From assembly GCA_019828595.1 (NCBI GenBank), contig JAHQRK010000010.1:868001-932000 (forward strand): 64,000 nucleotides of DNA. The letters are read 5' to 3'. Origin of the DNA: Aphanomyces cochlioides (taxonomy: Eukaryota > Oomycota > Saprolegniomycetes > Saprolegniales > Verrucalvaceae). This document shows positions 1-14,413 of the stretch, piece by piece. Numbering within the stretch: the stretch's first letter is position 1; the number at the start of each line of letters is the position of its first letter. The position numbers and the translations under genes were made by a program. The notes below the pieces were generated by a model, which saw only the letters and a list, made by a program, of their open reading frames with translations, ran no database searches and had not been told where the DNA came from.

Positions 1-666
1 TTTCAAAAATTGCCAAAAATTAAAGATTTTGGCAAAAAATAAAAAAGTGATCGAGAGGTGTTTTTTTCGTGAAACGTGTAAAAAATATAAAAATTTTGTG
101 CAACGACATACAATCTGGATATGCTTTCTGCAATTCTGCGTCCCTCATTCGCAATTCTGTCTTGTTGTGATTCGTTTTTCCTTCGCATGGTCAACAATGT
201 TGTGTTTGACATTGCTCACGTGCGGAAATTCTTTCGTTGACCAGATCTCAGCTTAATCTCAATATCAAGTGTGTGGAGGGAATGCTGATCAATTCATTAT
301 CCAATCCTAGGTTCCTCAATTCTTAAGAAATGAGTCATAATTTTATGAAATTTTATTCATCCAGACAGCCAAAAAATAACAGGAAAAAAAACAGTCCAAT
401 TTGTTTTGGTATTTTTGAACCAAAAAAATAAAAAATAATTTGGCCAAAAATTGGAGTGTGATCCAGACTCACCCTAAGTATAAAATTTGCAAGATATTTA
501 AATTGTGGAAAATTCGAATGGAGATTGTTGGTGACCAACACTCTCGTCTCGGTTTTGTAATCTCAACGATGGATGCGGCTGAGACAGAAGTTTACTCGGA
601 AATCCAGCGACAACACGACAGAGCACGCTCCACTGCTGCTCATAATCTAATTTACAGCATCGTGCG
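1..666. other. AT-rich intergenic stretch, no gene seen
   Basis: This stretch is strongly A/T-rich with many poly-A and poly-T runs. Only short unsupported reading frames occur. A phrase near 465-480 (cagactcaccctaagtata) resembles one in the repeat region near 35995 (cagacgcaccctaagtaag), so part of it may be an old dispersed repeat. The promoter of the START-domain gene must lie in the last part, but I recognise no motif there. Confidence 0.5.
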
Positions 667-1413
667 ATGACCTTCTCCCTCTTCCACAACGACGACGCGT
701 CGCCCAAGTCCGCCTCGGCCGCCGTGAAGGCGTACAATCTGCAGTCCATCAGCCAAACAACGCCGCCGGACGTCTACACCAAGCACGGCGAAGAAAGCTT
801 TCGTCTCGTCATGGCCCGTGAGAATGGCGCGGATGGAACGGAATGGCGCGTCGCCAAGTCGTCAGACGGCATGACTGTTTCCCGCGGTATCGTGCCCAAT
901 GTGTCGTGGCATTGTATCAAGTCGACGGCGCGTATCCCATGCAGCATGACCACGCTCGCGGACAAACTGAACGACGCCAAGGAAATGACCTCGTTTGATG
1001 AAATGACCGCGTCGTGTGAAGTTTTGCCGTCGTTGGCGCCGAGCGGCACGTCGGTGCGCCATGTGAAAGCCAAGCCGATCTTTCCAACACAAGCGCGCGA
1101 ATTTGTCGTCATCTCGTCCGAGCATAAAGCCGAAGACGGGTCGATGATTGTGATCGCGACCCGCTCAATCCACCACGAAGACGTGCCTGAAGTCTCCCAC
1201 TTGGCCCGCGCGACGATGATTCTCTCGGGCTATATCATCCGCGCCGTCGACGACCACACTTGCGAATTAACGGTCATTGCACACATCGACCTCGGTGGTC
1301 TTCTCCCCGCGACAGTCATCAACTTGCTCGCGACGGAGGCGCCACTGCAGCTCATGAAGCGCATGCAGCGACTGTACGGCCGTCGACCAGCGAGTCCTTC
1401 TTCCCGACCTTAG
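667..1413 (+). CDS. START-domain lipid-binding protein
   Basis: This is a single exon of 248 aa. The protein reads as a START-type lipid-binding fold, from about residue 30 to 235. It has a central segment with REFVVISSEHKAEDGSMIV, then STRSIHH-like and LSGYIIRAVDDHTCELTVI strands, and a C-terminal amphipathic helix around residues 210-240. Such domains bind a sterol, phospholipid or related lipid in a closed pocket. Small START proteins of this kind are a large expanded family in oomycetes. There is no signal peptide or membrane segment, so it is probably cytosolic. The start is the first ATG after the AT-rich leader. The proline- and serine-rich tail of about 10 residues lies outside the domain. 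The ligand cannot be told from sequence. Confidence 0.75.
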   Translation: MTFSLFHNDDASPKSASAAVKAYNLQSISQTTPPDVYTKHGEESFRLVMARENGADGTEWRVAKSSDGMTVSRGIVPNVSWHCIKSTARIPCSMTTLADKLNDAKEMTSFDEMTASCEVLPSLAPSGTSVRHVKAKPIFPTQAREFVVISSEHKAEDGSMIVIATRSIHHEDVPEVSHLARATMILSGYIIRAVDDHTCELTVIAHIDLGGLLPATVINLLATEAPLQLMKRMQRLYGRRPASPSSRP

Positions 1414-1517
1414 TTATCATTAATCTAATCCTTAACTTTATAAGAGTTACAACTTTACCTAATTTTAACTTTGTCAAGTGGTCCAGCGGCGCAAAGACGA
1501 TGCACCAGCGGTAGAGC

Positions 1518-3002
1518 ATGGTCCGACGATTTACAATCCTAGACCACGTCACGGCGGTGCAGAACACGAGTGCCTTTGGCCTCGCTGAGCTTCTGCAGGA
1601 GATCCAAGATCCGCCTCCTCTCGCTCCATCTCGGCCAAGTGATTCACTCCTCGCGTGTCGTAGTCGTCCACCGAGCGCGACTGCCTCCAAGGACGACGAT
1701 GACGAAGATGACATGAACCAAGAGGAGATCTACCACCGTCTCCTCCAGCATCCCGACCTTCAGCCGATCCAGAGACCACCCACGATCACAATCGACGACG
1801 AACCACCGTCTCCAATCTACCACAACGACCTGCACGACGACGATGATATCATCGTTTCCAACACTGCTAGCCATCGCCCGCTCGTGCTAGAGCATCGAGA
1901 CTGCATTGGCATGAAGCGTAGACCGATGTGCAAGGCGCCACAGATCAAAGACAAAGCGCGATTCGAGATCAAACCAAACGTAGCTGGAGCCCTCCGTCGC
2001 CACAAGGAATTCCAAATGAAACGTACGGCGATCATGACCAACCACGCCATCCAACGCCAACTGAAAGCCCTGTGGTACCCCCCTCGGCCTTCACATCTTC
2101 CTCTCACCAGTCGTAGGCTTTCCAGCACGACGAAACTCTCGATAGCCGTCGCCCCCTCCAGTCCCCCGCGTTCCCCCCAAGACCCCCCAGCACATCCAGG
2201 GCTCTCCCACTACGACTACGTTGCATTTTATACGAAAATCCTGCGAGGTAAGTCCAAGGAGCTCGTCCTGGGTGGTGCTGACAGCATGGCAGAGCTAACG
2301 AGTGGATGGGACGACGCGTTGGCTGTGTCAATTCTCCACCGCGCTTGGGAAATCGACCGCAGGGGGCGGGATACGTTGGACTTGAACTGTTTCAGCGCGT
2401 CGCTCTTCTTCTTCATCGAGCAAGTACGTCGCCTGGCTTTGAGATAGAAGGCCAACGACGACGTCTGTGGCTAGTGGGTGGACGACACGACGCTCCAGGA
2501 GTACCAGCGAGTCCTCCAACTCGTCCACGATATTTCCAACGACCACGACATCGAGACCACCACCGAGCGAATCAAGCCGACGCTCCATGCATACAACCAG
2601 CAGCTCATTCTCCAAGCAGAGCTGAACGCGAGCGGCATTCTTCTCGGCAAATCCATCGACTTTGACGCCGAGGCGTACGTGCAGTCCATGGCAAGCGGCG
2701 CGGCAAGACCCGTTGTCGTCTCGACTGCATTCTTCACCGACACGGGACTGCGGCCGATACAGTCGTGCATTCAAATTCACATCAAAGTCAACGACGCCAA
2801 GAACATGTTGACAAGGCGCGGATCCATGCCACCGCCTGCCAAGACGCGCGAGAGTGCAAAGTTAACGGCGGTCAAGCTCCACACGGCGTTTTCAGCGCCG
2901 ACGTTGCCGGTGTGTCGTGATAAAACTGTCCAAGTGTCGCCCATCAAGCCGCAGCCGATCCTTGGCAAGAAGACTGCCCGAAAGTCGCTGCCTCCTCTGT
3001 AG
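1518..3002 (+). CDS. hypothetical protein with degenerate EF-hand-like motif, two exons
   Basis: Two exons, 1518-2423 and 2475-3002, are joined by a 51-bp GTACGT...TAG intron in phase 0 and give 477 aa. The N-terminal third is low-complexity and acidic (DDDDEDD near residue 55). Residues about 270-310 read AWEIDRRGRDTLDLNCF followed by an aromatic helix and WVDD. This looks like a single degenerate EF-hand loop, and similar motifs occur in uncharacterised proteins of flagellated protists. That parallel is from memory, and a flagellar role is only a guess. The tail is basic and proline-rich. It starts 104 bp after the START gene and ends convergently, 23 bp from the membrane-protein gene. Confidence 0.6.
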
Positions 3003-3025
3003 TCATACGCCTTGCTCCATTGTAA

Positions 3026-5774
3026 TTAGACACCTTGCGACTCCTTCTGCCCTTGGCGGCGGCACAGCGCGTGATACATTTTGTACCAGACGCGGATCTT
3101 GGCCTTGTCGGCATCGGTGGGGCAGCGTCGATGCCGGCTCGCGAATTGAACGTTCCATTGCTGAATCGCCAGCATCCACTGCTGTCGCAACGAGTCTTCT
3201 GGCTGTCGTCGCTGTCTTGTGGCTTCCAACAAGCCAGCGATGTGCTTGGCATCGACTGGAGACCGCGCTGTGGAGCGCATCAACTCGCGAAAGAGATTGC
3301 GACTGTCCGAGTCGACACACGCGAGCAATTCCACTTGAAACGACGTCGTCCATGCGTCTGGCTTGACGGCAATCCATCCTTCCAGGACGATCCAAGTCTT
3401 GTCGGGCTTTACCAGCGGGAGCTTGACAAGCAGCCATCCATCAGCCGCGTACTGCACTGCCGTCGCAATGACGAAATCCGTCGTGGCTTTGTCGTCCATC
3501 AAGACGAGCCAGTCGACCGCCAGAGGCGGCGCAGTTGACATTGGATTTGGCTCGAGTTGCGCGGCGAAACGAGTCGCGTCCATGATGAAATTGAGTTCCC
3601 AATCGGTCGAGACGACAACGTCCATGGCGAGGAACGCATCTTCAGGCGGTGCTGCGGCATCTGGCATCACTGATGCTGGTCTATTGTCCGATTGCTGCCA
3701 CGTGCGCATCGCGGAGAGTTTGAACAGAGCATCGCGCTTCTGACGGGCAAGCGCTTCATGCTTTTTCTACATGACGACTCGAGTCAATGGATGCATGGAG
3801 AAAGTTGAAACCTGGTAGCGAGTCAACTCGTTGGTGAATTCATGGACGCAGTCGTCAATGCGCTCCGAGGCCATGACAGCCGTCGCCGTGTCTTGGACGT
3901 AGATCGACTGCAACATCAACTGCGTTTCATGCAGTGGCGCCTAGAGAGTGACCCGTGAGCTATTCTCCATCGGTTCTTATCTCCAACATGAAGGAGATGG
4001 TCGAGCTTCGCAGCTTCACTGGAGCATTCGGTGAGCGCATCGAGTACAGCGCGCATTTCCTCGAGGGGTTTGACTTGCGCGGGCGACAAGAATGCCTGTG
4101 GAAGCGCATGAGACCGTGGGCAAGGATGGATTTCCTCGTACCTTTTCAACGACGCTGTTTGCGGCATGGACGGCCGCGATCCACTTGGCAATTCCATCAG
4201 CATGGTCGATGACTTGACGCATGCCAAGGTGCGTCGGCCAGTCGAGGCGTCCGAGTTGCTTCATCGCCAATGTATAGACGAACCAGAGGCACATCATAAT
4301 GATTGCAAATGTGTGGACAAAGTTGAAGAGAGCGAGCTTGACGGACGCGACCGTGAGCGCGCTCTTCATTGGGTTGGCGGACAGCAAGACTACACGAACA
4401 GCGTGAGGAACGACGCGCAGAGAGAGAGAGAGTGGTGACCCATGATGCCATCGAAGGCCAAAATCACATCGACGAGAAGACTCAATTGCGCCGTGCTGCG
4501 GCATCGAAAGGGCGACGGAGACCACAACGACCGATGGCTGAGAAAGAGCAGCAAGACGACGCAAAGCCATGTCCCTTGGTACGACTCGGACGCTGTCAAC
4601 GGGTACCTCGACCGTCCAAATGAAAAGATGCCAAGGAATGCAAGCTTGACAAGGCACATTTGTACTGGAAATGTCATCATGGGCCGAGTAAACGACGCAT
4701 ACTGCGCGACGTAGAGCGTGTCGTAGTCATCGGAGAGGTTCAAGAGGTACGCGAGCTCCTTGGTCTGAACAAAGCGCTCCTGTTTCACTACACCACCGCT
4801 GTCAAGACGACCAAGCAAGAGGAGCTACAACATTTGTCGGCGTACGCTCCAACGATCATGATGCGTTTGTAGAGCACGAGTGGGAAACCGACCAAGAAGG
4901 GAGCCCCCAACGCTGCCGTGATGCACGACAATGCAAGTCTACAGCCATAATGCATCAGAGTCGAGTAGTAGAGATGGAAGGTTTGTACATTTGAGGCGTT
5001 CCATCGCAGGCAAAGGACGGATCAACGCTCATGGAGCTGATGACTTCCGTCACGTCAAGAGGATTGACCGTGTCTTGGCAATTCCACAAGCGGCAGACGG
5101 CCAGGCCGATTGGGAGGTAGAGGACCTGAAAGAGCGAGAGGAGTTTGTTCTCTAGATATGCCGTCTTGGACAGGAAATGAGCGTCGCCGTTCGATCTCCA
5201 TGTCAGGAAGAGTGTCCAGTAGGCAGCCAGAGCGGCGTACGGCAGCAATGCAAACACGAGAGCGTAGACCCAGTAGCCGTCCAGTTCCCCCCTGGCAATG
5301 TAAATCCCGGGGAAGGACAAGGCGAGACGTACCAGTGGGAGAAGGGCGGCTTGTCTTGCCCCATGCCAGCCCCCGTGGGGAGAAGGCTAAAGAAATCCAG
5401 GCTGAAAATCAGCGTCCATCTCGTTGATGCAAGCCATCGCGACGGCCACGGCCAGATTTGGGACATCTGCCACATGATGCCGTACATTTGTAGCGCGTCG
5501 ACAGCGACGAGGAGCTTTTCCAGCCAGAAGCGACTCACTTTGCTACGAGCAAGCTTGTCAGATGAGCAGAGGAGAGTCGAATCTACCGTTTGCATCGTGA
5601 TGCATCGCGCAGAAGCTTGTGGACTTCAGTCTTTTCAGCAGAAGATGAGCTTTCCTCCTCGTGGGGGGGCAGGGGTTGGACCCGACTGCGGATGACGCCA
5701 AGCCATTGCATGGATGTAACGAAGATGGAAACTGACAAAAGACAAGACGACGAAGGACGGGAATAAAGACACAT
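3026..5774 (-). CDS. multi-pass membrane protein, nine exons
   Basis: Nine exons on the minus strand join in frame to 793 aa. The introns lie at 5543-5586, 5292-5332, 4939-4988, 4788-4831, 4390-4439, 4096-4141, 3941-3987 and 3767-3811 (41-50 nt each). Hydrophobic segments include VYALVFALLPYAALAAYW, LALSCITAALGAPFLVGFPL, a segment near TWLCVVLLLFL and FAIIMMCLWFVYTLA. The first residues (SSSCLLSVSIFVTSMQW) may be one more. The C-terminal third, about 300 residues, is soluble and rich in charge and tryptophan. I do not recognise the family; it resembles large oomycete membrane proteins that normally carry a longer N-terminal part. The only good ATG lies 19 bp below the ATP synthase stop codon, so the 5' end may be truncated. 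Confidence 0.65.
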
Positions 5775-5793
5775 GCGGCTTGTATTTATGAAT

Positions 5794-7324
<1,531 letters not shown>

Positions 7325-7387
7325 CGCGACTCCTTTGACGAAATTGAGCGAATTGACTTCGGGGGGAAACTTGTGCACCAGCCACTG

Positions 7388-7440
7388 TATCCGGATAATG
7401 ATGTGGCGCCTTCCGGTTAATATCGTCTTATCCGGATGAA
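7388..7440. promoter_or_regulatory. cluster of three CCGG-core palindromic motifs
   Basis: TATCCGGATAA is at 7388-7398, TTCCGGTTAA at 7411-7420 and TTATCCGGATGAA at 7428-7440. The cluster is 64-116 bp upstream of the copy 1 ATP synthase ATG. The same motif family recurs near other start codons in this window. Confidence 0.55.
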
Positions 7441-8470
7441 TCTTGTCAGATCCAACAACGCTGATACAGTCGTGGAAGTGGGATGACAGTCTCGCGTTGG
7501 AGAGTGGACTTGCACCGAGTGAGCCAATCGGTTTCCAAACGGGTCAATGCATGCTGATGTCAGGAAAAAGGGGATAATCTAACACTGGTGAGGTTAAGCG
7601 CCGCAGGGAAAATCACATCGAACGAAGTGCCTCAATTCTTTGTTCAATCCAGTTTCGAAGTCCAAGATATGATATTGGTATTGGAACACAATATTTCAAT
7701 ATTTTCATACAAAAACAGAGATAATGAATATCAATTTGTTATTCAATAATTGGCAATATATTTTGCATTGATCAATATATTGATTAGAAACTTCGAAATT
7801 CGAGAAATGTTGTGGATACGGCACGTGTCCAAGGCTTTCGAAATTCGAAGTGTGGCCTCTGAAGTCGTCGCCAGCATGTCCAGCCCTTCGTGGCTTTCAA
7901 GCCCAAGACAGAGAGAGAGGAGGGGGCAATATGTCGGGGAAATAAAGGGCAAGGACTTCATTTCGCATATTTTTGTTATATTTACTGCGGATACTCGCTA
8001 TTTTCAGAGATCAATATATTTTCAATGTTTTCGCAATATTTCCTTATCCTACGACCAAGACAAATGGCTCGCAATGTGCTTCCTGATCGTTTCAAATAAG
8101 CTACCGACATGAATCTACTAATCTACTAAGCTTCTCAGCTAACGAGCTCCTGAAGAACCTTTCAGATAACGATGATAGCTCAAAGCTCATATCGTTATGT
8201 TCAAGTCCTAGTCTTAGGTTAGTCCTAATTAGGTAGAGGTGGTTGTGACAATAATATTAAATTTAGGGGCCTACTCATGGATTTTTTCGAAATATTTATT
8301 TAATTACGTGACCTTCTACGCATTTGGACAAAATAATAAAAAACAATTTGGATGGGCCCCCTATGGATTTGAACTGGGGAGGGGAAAAAAGTGACTAGGC
8401 GGAGCCAGTCGTTTGAAAGTATACAAATATCGAGTCAGTTTGCATTTTGAGCTCCAGACCTCACATTCCC
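7441..8470. other. intergenic spacer between the ATP synthase copies
   Basis: About 1 kb of mostly AT-rich DNA with no convincing gene. It must hold the promoter of copy 2, but it lacks the TATCCGGATA motif found upstream of copy 1. Short frames at 7743-8112 are unsupported. Confidence 0.5.
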
Positions 8471-10001
<1,531 letters not shown>

Positions 10002-10121
10002 GCGTTTTGTTGCGTGTCACTGGGGACCAAACGTATCATAATAGCGATCCTTTATACAACACAACTTTCTTCCCTTGTCGACTGGAGACAATGCAACAAT
10101 CTTCCTGGCTTTCTCTTTCTC

Positions 10122-12000
10122 TCAAGGTTTTTCGGCTAAGATGCCGCCCTTGATAAGAACGTTGCCAGTCTTGGACTTCACACCGCTGTTGCCCTCGAGG
10201 AGGAGCGTCTCCTCCGTGAGCTTGCATGTCTTGTTGGCCTGGATAGCATCCTTGAGGAGCTTGCAACCACGTAATGTGATTTTGTTGTAGCCGAGATGCA
10301 ACGACGTCAGGGTGCTGTTCTTCTCGAGAGCATGCGCTAACACGGCCACAACAGTGTCAGATTTCAGCCCAGAGCTCGTCTATCTCAACGTCAGAACCGT
10401 GCTCGTTGCTGGGAGTGCGCTCCACTCACCAGCTCGAGAGTTTGGAGCGTTGTGTTGTCGCCGATGGACTTGCACAAAGCGACAATCCCAGGAGGATCTA
10501 GGTTTCCACCGCTCTACGCAGCACTGTGAACGCACTGACATTGCGGATTCGTACCAAGTCGAGCGACGTCAAGGCTTGGTTGTGGCGAAGAAGAGCAGCT
10601 AGCTCTGTACCAGCAGAGGCTCCAAAGAAACATCCACTAAAGTCTGCCCATGCGAGTGCTGGATGTGTTGCCAAGCTCGCCGCCATAGCCGCTGCTGCCG
10701 CGTCACTGAGTGGATTCGCAGCGTAATGCAGCCTCTTGAGCGTCTTGTTCCGGCCGAGAGCAGTTGCAATGAGGAGATTGCTCTCGTCTGCAAACTTATT
10801 CATAGACACATCCAGCATGCCCAGCACTTGGTTGGTTTCAATCACGAGCGCGAGACGCTTGGCTGACTGTGTCGAAAGGCCGACTTCCGAGAGAGACAGC
10901 ATGCAGATGCATGCGTTGGAAGGTTCATGCAGCAAGTCTGGGAGGTACTTGACCGTGCTGCTCTTCTTGAGCAAGTCGAGCTTGGCTTGGTCGTGGAGAC
11001 TCAGCGGCTCGTTGGATATCGCACGGAGAATGTCGACGCCTCCATTGTCTTGGATGTCGCGATTGTGGCTCAGGAGGAGCGCTTCGAGCGTGTGGTTCTG
11101 CTTGAGAGTCAACCACGCACGAAGACCACCGGTGCCAATGTGGTTGTGGGAGAGATCGAGGCGGCGAAGTCTTGCGTTTGTCTTGAGGTATTGGACAAGA
11201 GCGATGGACCCATCGGCATTGATATCATTGTAGCTCAAAATGAGCTCTTCCAGCGCTCCGTTCACGCCAATGGCGGCGGCTAGAAGCATCGCACTGGCGT
11301 CATTGAGATGGTTGCCACTTAGGTTGAGCTTCAGGACAAAATACTACCAGAGTCAAGTATAGCAAACAGAATAGACCAACGCACGTTGCCGCTGAGAGGA
11401 GAGCAGAGGTAGCGCATGTCGTTTGCCTCGACGAAACAACCGCGAAGATCGATCTCATCGCGCTTGCCTCCACGTGGAGTTGGTACGATTTCCTCATCAG
11501 GGGGTTCATTCCAAGCGTGGAGGATCGTATTTTCATCATGTGACGTAGTTGCTGGACTTGAAATGCAGTAGTTTCCCTACAGGCTTCATCATATACTGAC
11601 TGGTGAGTGCAGTCGACACCTCGTCGTTGCGCACGATGCGCCCTCCCTATCCGTTGTTACTTTCAGCAAAGTAGTTGACCTTCTCTCGACCTGGAGGAAA
11701 GCATGGCCTGACCCATGACTTCCACAAGCAACGCCGTCTATAGCTCGAAGCGAGACGAACGCAACCTACAAGCTCGTCTAGCAGAAAGTCGTCCATGCGA
11801 TCCTACCTCGCCAAATGGAGTCTCGATCACATCGTTCCTCTGCAATGAGCTCTTCCATTTCTTAGCATGAGGGTCACAGTATACAATGTCGCGGTATTCG
11901 AGTACTTCTAGAGCTTCTCGAATGACTACAACAGTGTCAAGTCAATGCAATTCCCGTGGAGATCTCGACCATCTCGCAGCGACGCTTTCACGCTGTCCAT
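10122..12000 (-). CDS. leucine-rich repeat protein, ribonuclease-inhibitor type, multi-exon
   Basis: A multi-exon minus-strand gene. The first exon starts at the ATG at 12000 (MDSVKASLRD). Later exons carry REALEVLEYRDIVYCDPHAKK, GGRIVRNDEVSTALTSQY and then the LRR domain. LRR units of about 28 residues follow the LxxLxLSxNxIxxxG pattern (for example LEELILSYNDINADGSIALV and LRRLDLSHNHIGTGGLRAW) and continue to the C-terminus (LTSLHLGYNKITLRGCKLL). A 43-bp intron within the repeats joins LTSLDL to SGGNLDPPG and restores an LRR unit. The join near 11540-11570 is uncertain, because it needs an intron of about 29 nt. There is no kinase or NACHT domain. It is likely a protein-interaction scaffold with unknown partner. 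Confidence 0.72.
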
Positions 12001-12081
12001 GGCATTATTGACAGTTACATCTCTCCGGTTTCAATGAAACCGAGAGGGTGTAGGGGTTTAGGGGTGCATGGGGTTATAGAT

Positions 12082-12103
12082 GATTCGGATACTGTATCCG
12101 GAT
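12082..12103. promoter_or_regulatory. TATCCGGAT motif in divergent promoter
   Basis: TATCCGGAT is at 12095-12103, preceded by the related ATTCGGATACTG. It lies in the 130-bp gap between the LRR gene (minus) and the LRRC57-like gene (plus), about 28 bp before the latter's ATG. Confidence 0.5.
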
Positions 12104-12130
12104 GTTGCTCTGACTATCAAATTTGGCATC

Positions 12131-12968
12131 ATGGGCAACGGGTCGAGCCGCGAGATGAAAGACGCGAAAGCCATCACAAAGAAGAGCGTCCAGGCGCAGA
12201 AGATTGAGAGGGCAGGTGCGACAGGCATTCTGTCGCTCAAGGGCTGCAAATTGAAGCAAATTCCCGCTGATGTGTTTGGAATTCCGACTCTCCATACGCT
12301 TGATCTGTCCCAGAATGCGATCACAGAGCTGCCGCCACAAATCACGCAGCTCACTGCGCTCAAGACGCTCAAAGTCGATGGAAACCAGCTTGTCGAGCTA
12401 CCCGACTTGTCAGCTCTCGTCAAATTAACCACGGTACGTCGAGCTTATTGTCTTCCTCTCATTTGTTGAACCCGTGTAGCTGGCCGCAGACAACAACACC
12501 TTGACTCGTATCGGTGCTCTTGCTCCGAATTTGACCAAATTGACGCTACGTGGCAACAAACTAACAACTCTACCTGAGTCTGTCTGCACGCTGACGGCTC
12601 TCGAAACGTTGGACGTCGCGCAGAATGCGATTCGCGACATTCCCAACAGTATCGGCGGGTGCGTCCAGCTGAAGGAGTTCAACATCGACAGCAACAAACT
12701 CCAGTACGTGCCGTCGGCATTGACTCAGTGCACAAAGCTCACGTCCTTCTTTGCCCGACACAATGAACTTGGACCACAATCCTTTGCACCCGAGTTTCTC
12801 CACGGGTCAGCTGTCAACGTGATGCAACTGGAAGGTAACCCTTTGACAAAACTGGACCTGGAAGCGATGGACGGCGCGGAAGCCTTCATGGAGCGGCGCA
12901 AGATCCTCAAGGACAAGGAGATCCACGGCGGCTTGAGCACCGACGTGAGCCTCTGTGGGCTGGACTAA
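12131..12968 (+). CDS. LRRC57-like leucine-rich repeat protein
   Basis: Two exons (12131-12433 and 12480-12968) with a 46-bp GTACGT...TAG intron encode 263 aa. The protein begins MGNGSSRE, a good N-myristoylation signal, as in animal LRRC57 (MGNS). About eight short LRR units follow (LHTLDLSQNAITELPPQI, LTKLTLRGNKLTTLPESV, LETLDVAQNAIRDIPNSI). The end, LEAMDGAEAFMERRKILKDK, resembles the LRRC57 C-terminus (LEGYDKYMER). It is probably a membrane-anchored adaptor; the family has no firmly known function. I chose the MGN start over an upstream in-frame codon because of the myristoylation signal and the family match. Confidence 0.82.
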
Positions 12969-13020
12969 CTCTGATAACTCTGTTGACTGTACTTGATCTC
13001 ATTGGTTGAAAACGACGGTG

Positions 13021-14286
13021 ATGTCGCCACACCGAACGGAAGACATGGAGCCATGGCACAAAGCTGCGAGTGTCGCCGTGGGCTCTCTCATTATCTTCAC
13101 GCTCGGCTCTGCGTATGCCGTCTCGGCGTGGAACAACGAGATGAAGGACATGCTGCATATGACGCAGACGGAGATCACTACCGTCACGTCGTGCTTTACC
13201 TTTGGGCAGTACATGGCCATCCTCGGTGGCTTCTTTAACGATCATTTTGGCGTCCGCTGGTCGACGATTGCGTCGGCAATCTCGCTAGCAGTGCTCTACT
13301 GGACTGCCGCGACGCTGGTCAATTCTCCGACGGCGCCGCATTGGTGGCTCGCCGTTGTCTTTGGCTTCATCGGAGTCTCCCATGCATTTCCATCCATCGC
13401 GGCTATCTCAGCCACGGAAGGTCTCTACGGCGAAGCGCATCGTGGCAAAGTCATGGGCCTCTTGTCTGCAAGCTTCAGTGGCGGTGGAGCCGTCTTCGCA
13501 GTCGTGTATCACCGCTGGTTTGACTATCAAGTCAGCGCGTACTTTACTTTCCTCGCCTATGCGTTCCTCGCGGTGTGTCTCGTTGGTGCCATCACGTTCA
13601 AGCCCACGGTGCATTCCAAGACGGTAGCTCTGCTTTCGACCCAGCCAGACGAAGTGACTCCTCTGCAAGCCAACGCCGACATTACGCTCTTGCCCTTGCT
13701 TCGCACTGCGCGATTCTGGTATTTGTTCGTCTCGGTGCTTGTCGGTGTCGGCGCGCCGCTCTTTGTCATGAACAATTTGAGTTTCCTCGTCGAGTCCAAC
13801 CATGGCGACATGAGCCAAGTGTCGACTTTGGTGCTGCTCTTCTCGCTCGTGAATCTCTTCGGTCGCTTCGTGATGGGCGCCGTCTCGGACGCCTTCGTCT
13901 CGACCATTCCACGCAGTCGCTTCCTCTCTGGGAGCATCATCTTCGTCGGAGTGACGCAGCTCTTGTTCATCGTGGTTCCCGTGACTTATATCGTCGTCCC
14001 TGTCGTGCTCACTGGGTTTGGTGAAGGCTGTGTCTTTGGATTGTTCCCCGTCTTGACTCGGGAACTCTTTGGAGCACGTCATTTCGGCAAGAACTACGGC
14101 TTGATCGGCCTCGCCAACGCCGTGGGGTTTCCATTGATCCTTGGTCCTCTGTCTTCGGCACTGTACCGCCTCCAGCTCACGCCCGGGACCGAGAAATGCT
14201 CTGGCAGCTCGTGCTTCATGCCAATGTTCTTGATCACCGCGACGCTGAGCATCGTCGCTTGGATCTGTGCGAAGCAACTCCACTAG
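13021..14286 (+). CDS. MFS transporter, nodulin-like family (copy A)
   Basis: A single-exon major facilitator of 421 aa with about 12 hydrophobic segments. The N-terminal half (SLIIFTLGSAYAVSAWNN, then FFNDHFGVRWST with the MFS loop 2/3 motif) matches the nodulin-like/monocarboxylate MFS group. Loop 8/9 has FGRFVMGAVSDAF. The substrate is unknown. It starts 52 bp after LRRC57, and the ATG used gives MSPHRTEDM. It lies tail to tail with copy B, and the last 210 codons are nearly the same in the two. Their N-terminal halves differ clearly, which points to partial gene conversion. A third, more distant paralogue lies at 31267-32520. Confidence 0.85.
   Translation: MSPHRTEDMEPWHKAASVAVGSLIIFTLGSAYAVSAWNNEMKDMLHMTQTEITTVTSCFTFGQYMAILGGFFNDHFGVRWSTIASAISLAVLYWTAATLVNSPTAPHWWLAVVFGFIGVSHAFPSIAAISATEGLYGEAHRGKVMGLLSASFSGGGAVFAVVYHRWFDYQVSAYFTFLAYAFLAVCLVGAITFKPTVHSKTVALLSTQPDEVTPLQANADITLLPLLRTARFWYLFVSVLVGVGAPLFVMNNLSFLVESNHGDMSQVSTLVLLFSLVNLFGRFVMGAVSDAFVSTIPRSRFLSGSIIFVGVTQLLFIVVPVTYIVVPVVLTGFGEGCVFGLFPVLTRELFGARHFGKNYGLIGLANAVGFPLILGPLSSALYRLQLTPGTEKCSGSSCFMPMFLITATLSIVAWICAKQLH
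13611..14250. repeat. left arm of 640-bp inverted repeat inside MFS copy A
   Basis: It pairs with 14450-15089 in inverted orientation. All segments compared are identical, while the flanking coding sequence of the same genes diverges at once on both sides. The spacer between the arms is 199 bp. Confidence 0.85.
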
Positions 14287-14413
14287 AATAGATTGATGGA
14301 AATGGCTGGCAGTGCAGTTTTCATTTTCATTGTAAAGTTGATACAAGACATGCATTACGACGTTAGCTATCGACGAGTAGACTGTCAAAGATGACAGCTA
14401 CCTTCTCGTTGTC

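Noticed and set aside
1474..1556. tRNA-like words (GTGGTCCAGC ... GACCAC with a GGTAGAGC box)
   Set aside because: The outer six bases can pair, but no proper D, anticodon or T arms fit, and half of the segment is coding sequence of the 1518-3002 gene.
13408..14388. Long minus-strand frames opposite MFS-A, and the matching plus-strand frames opposite MFS-B
   Set aside because: They are charged shadow frames of the transporter coding strand and appear twice only because the DNA is duplicated.
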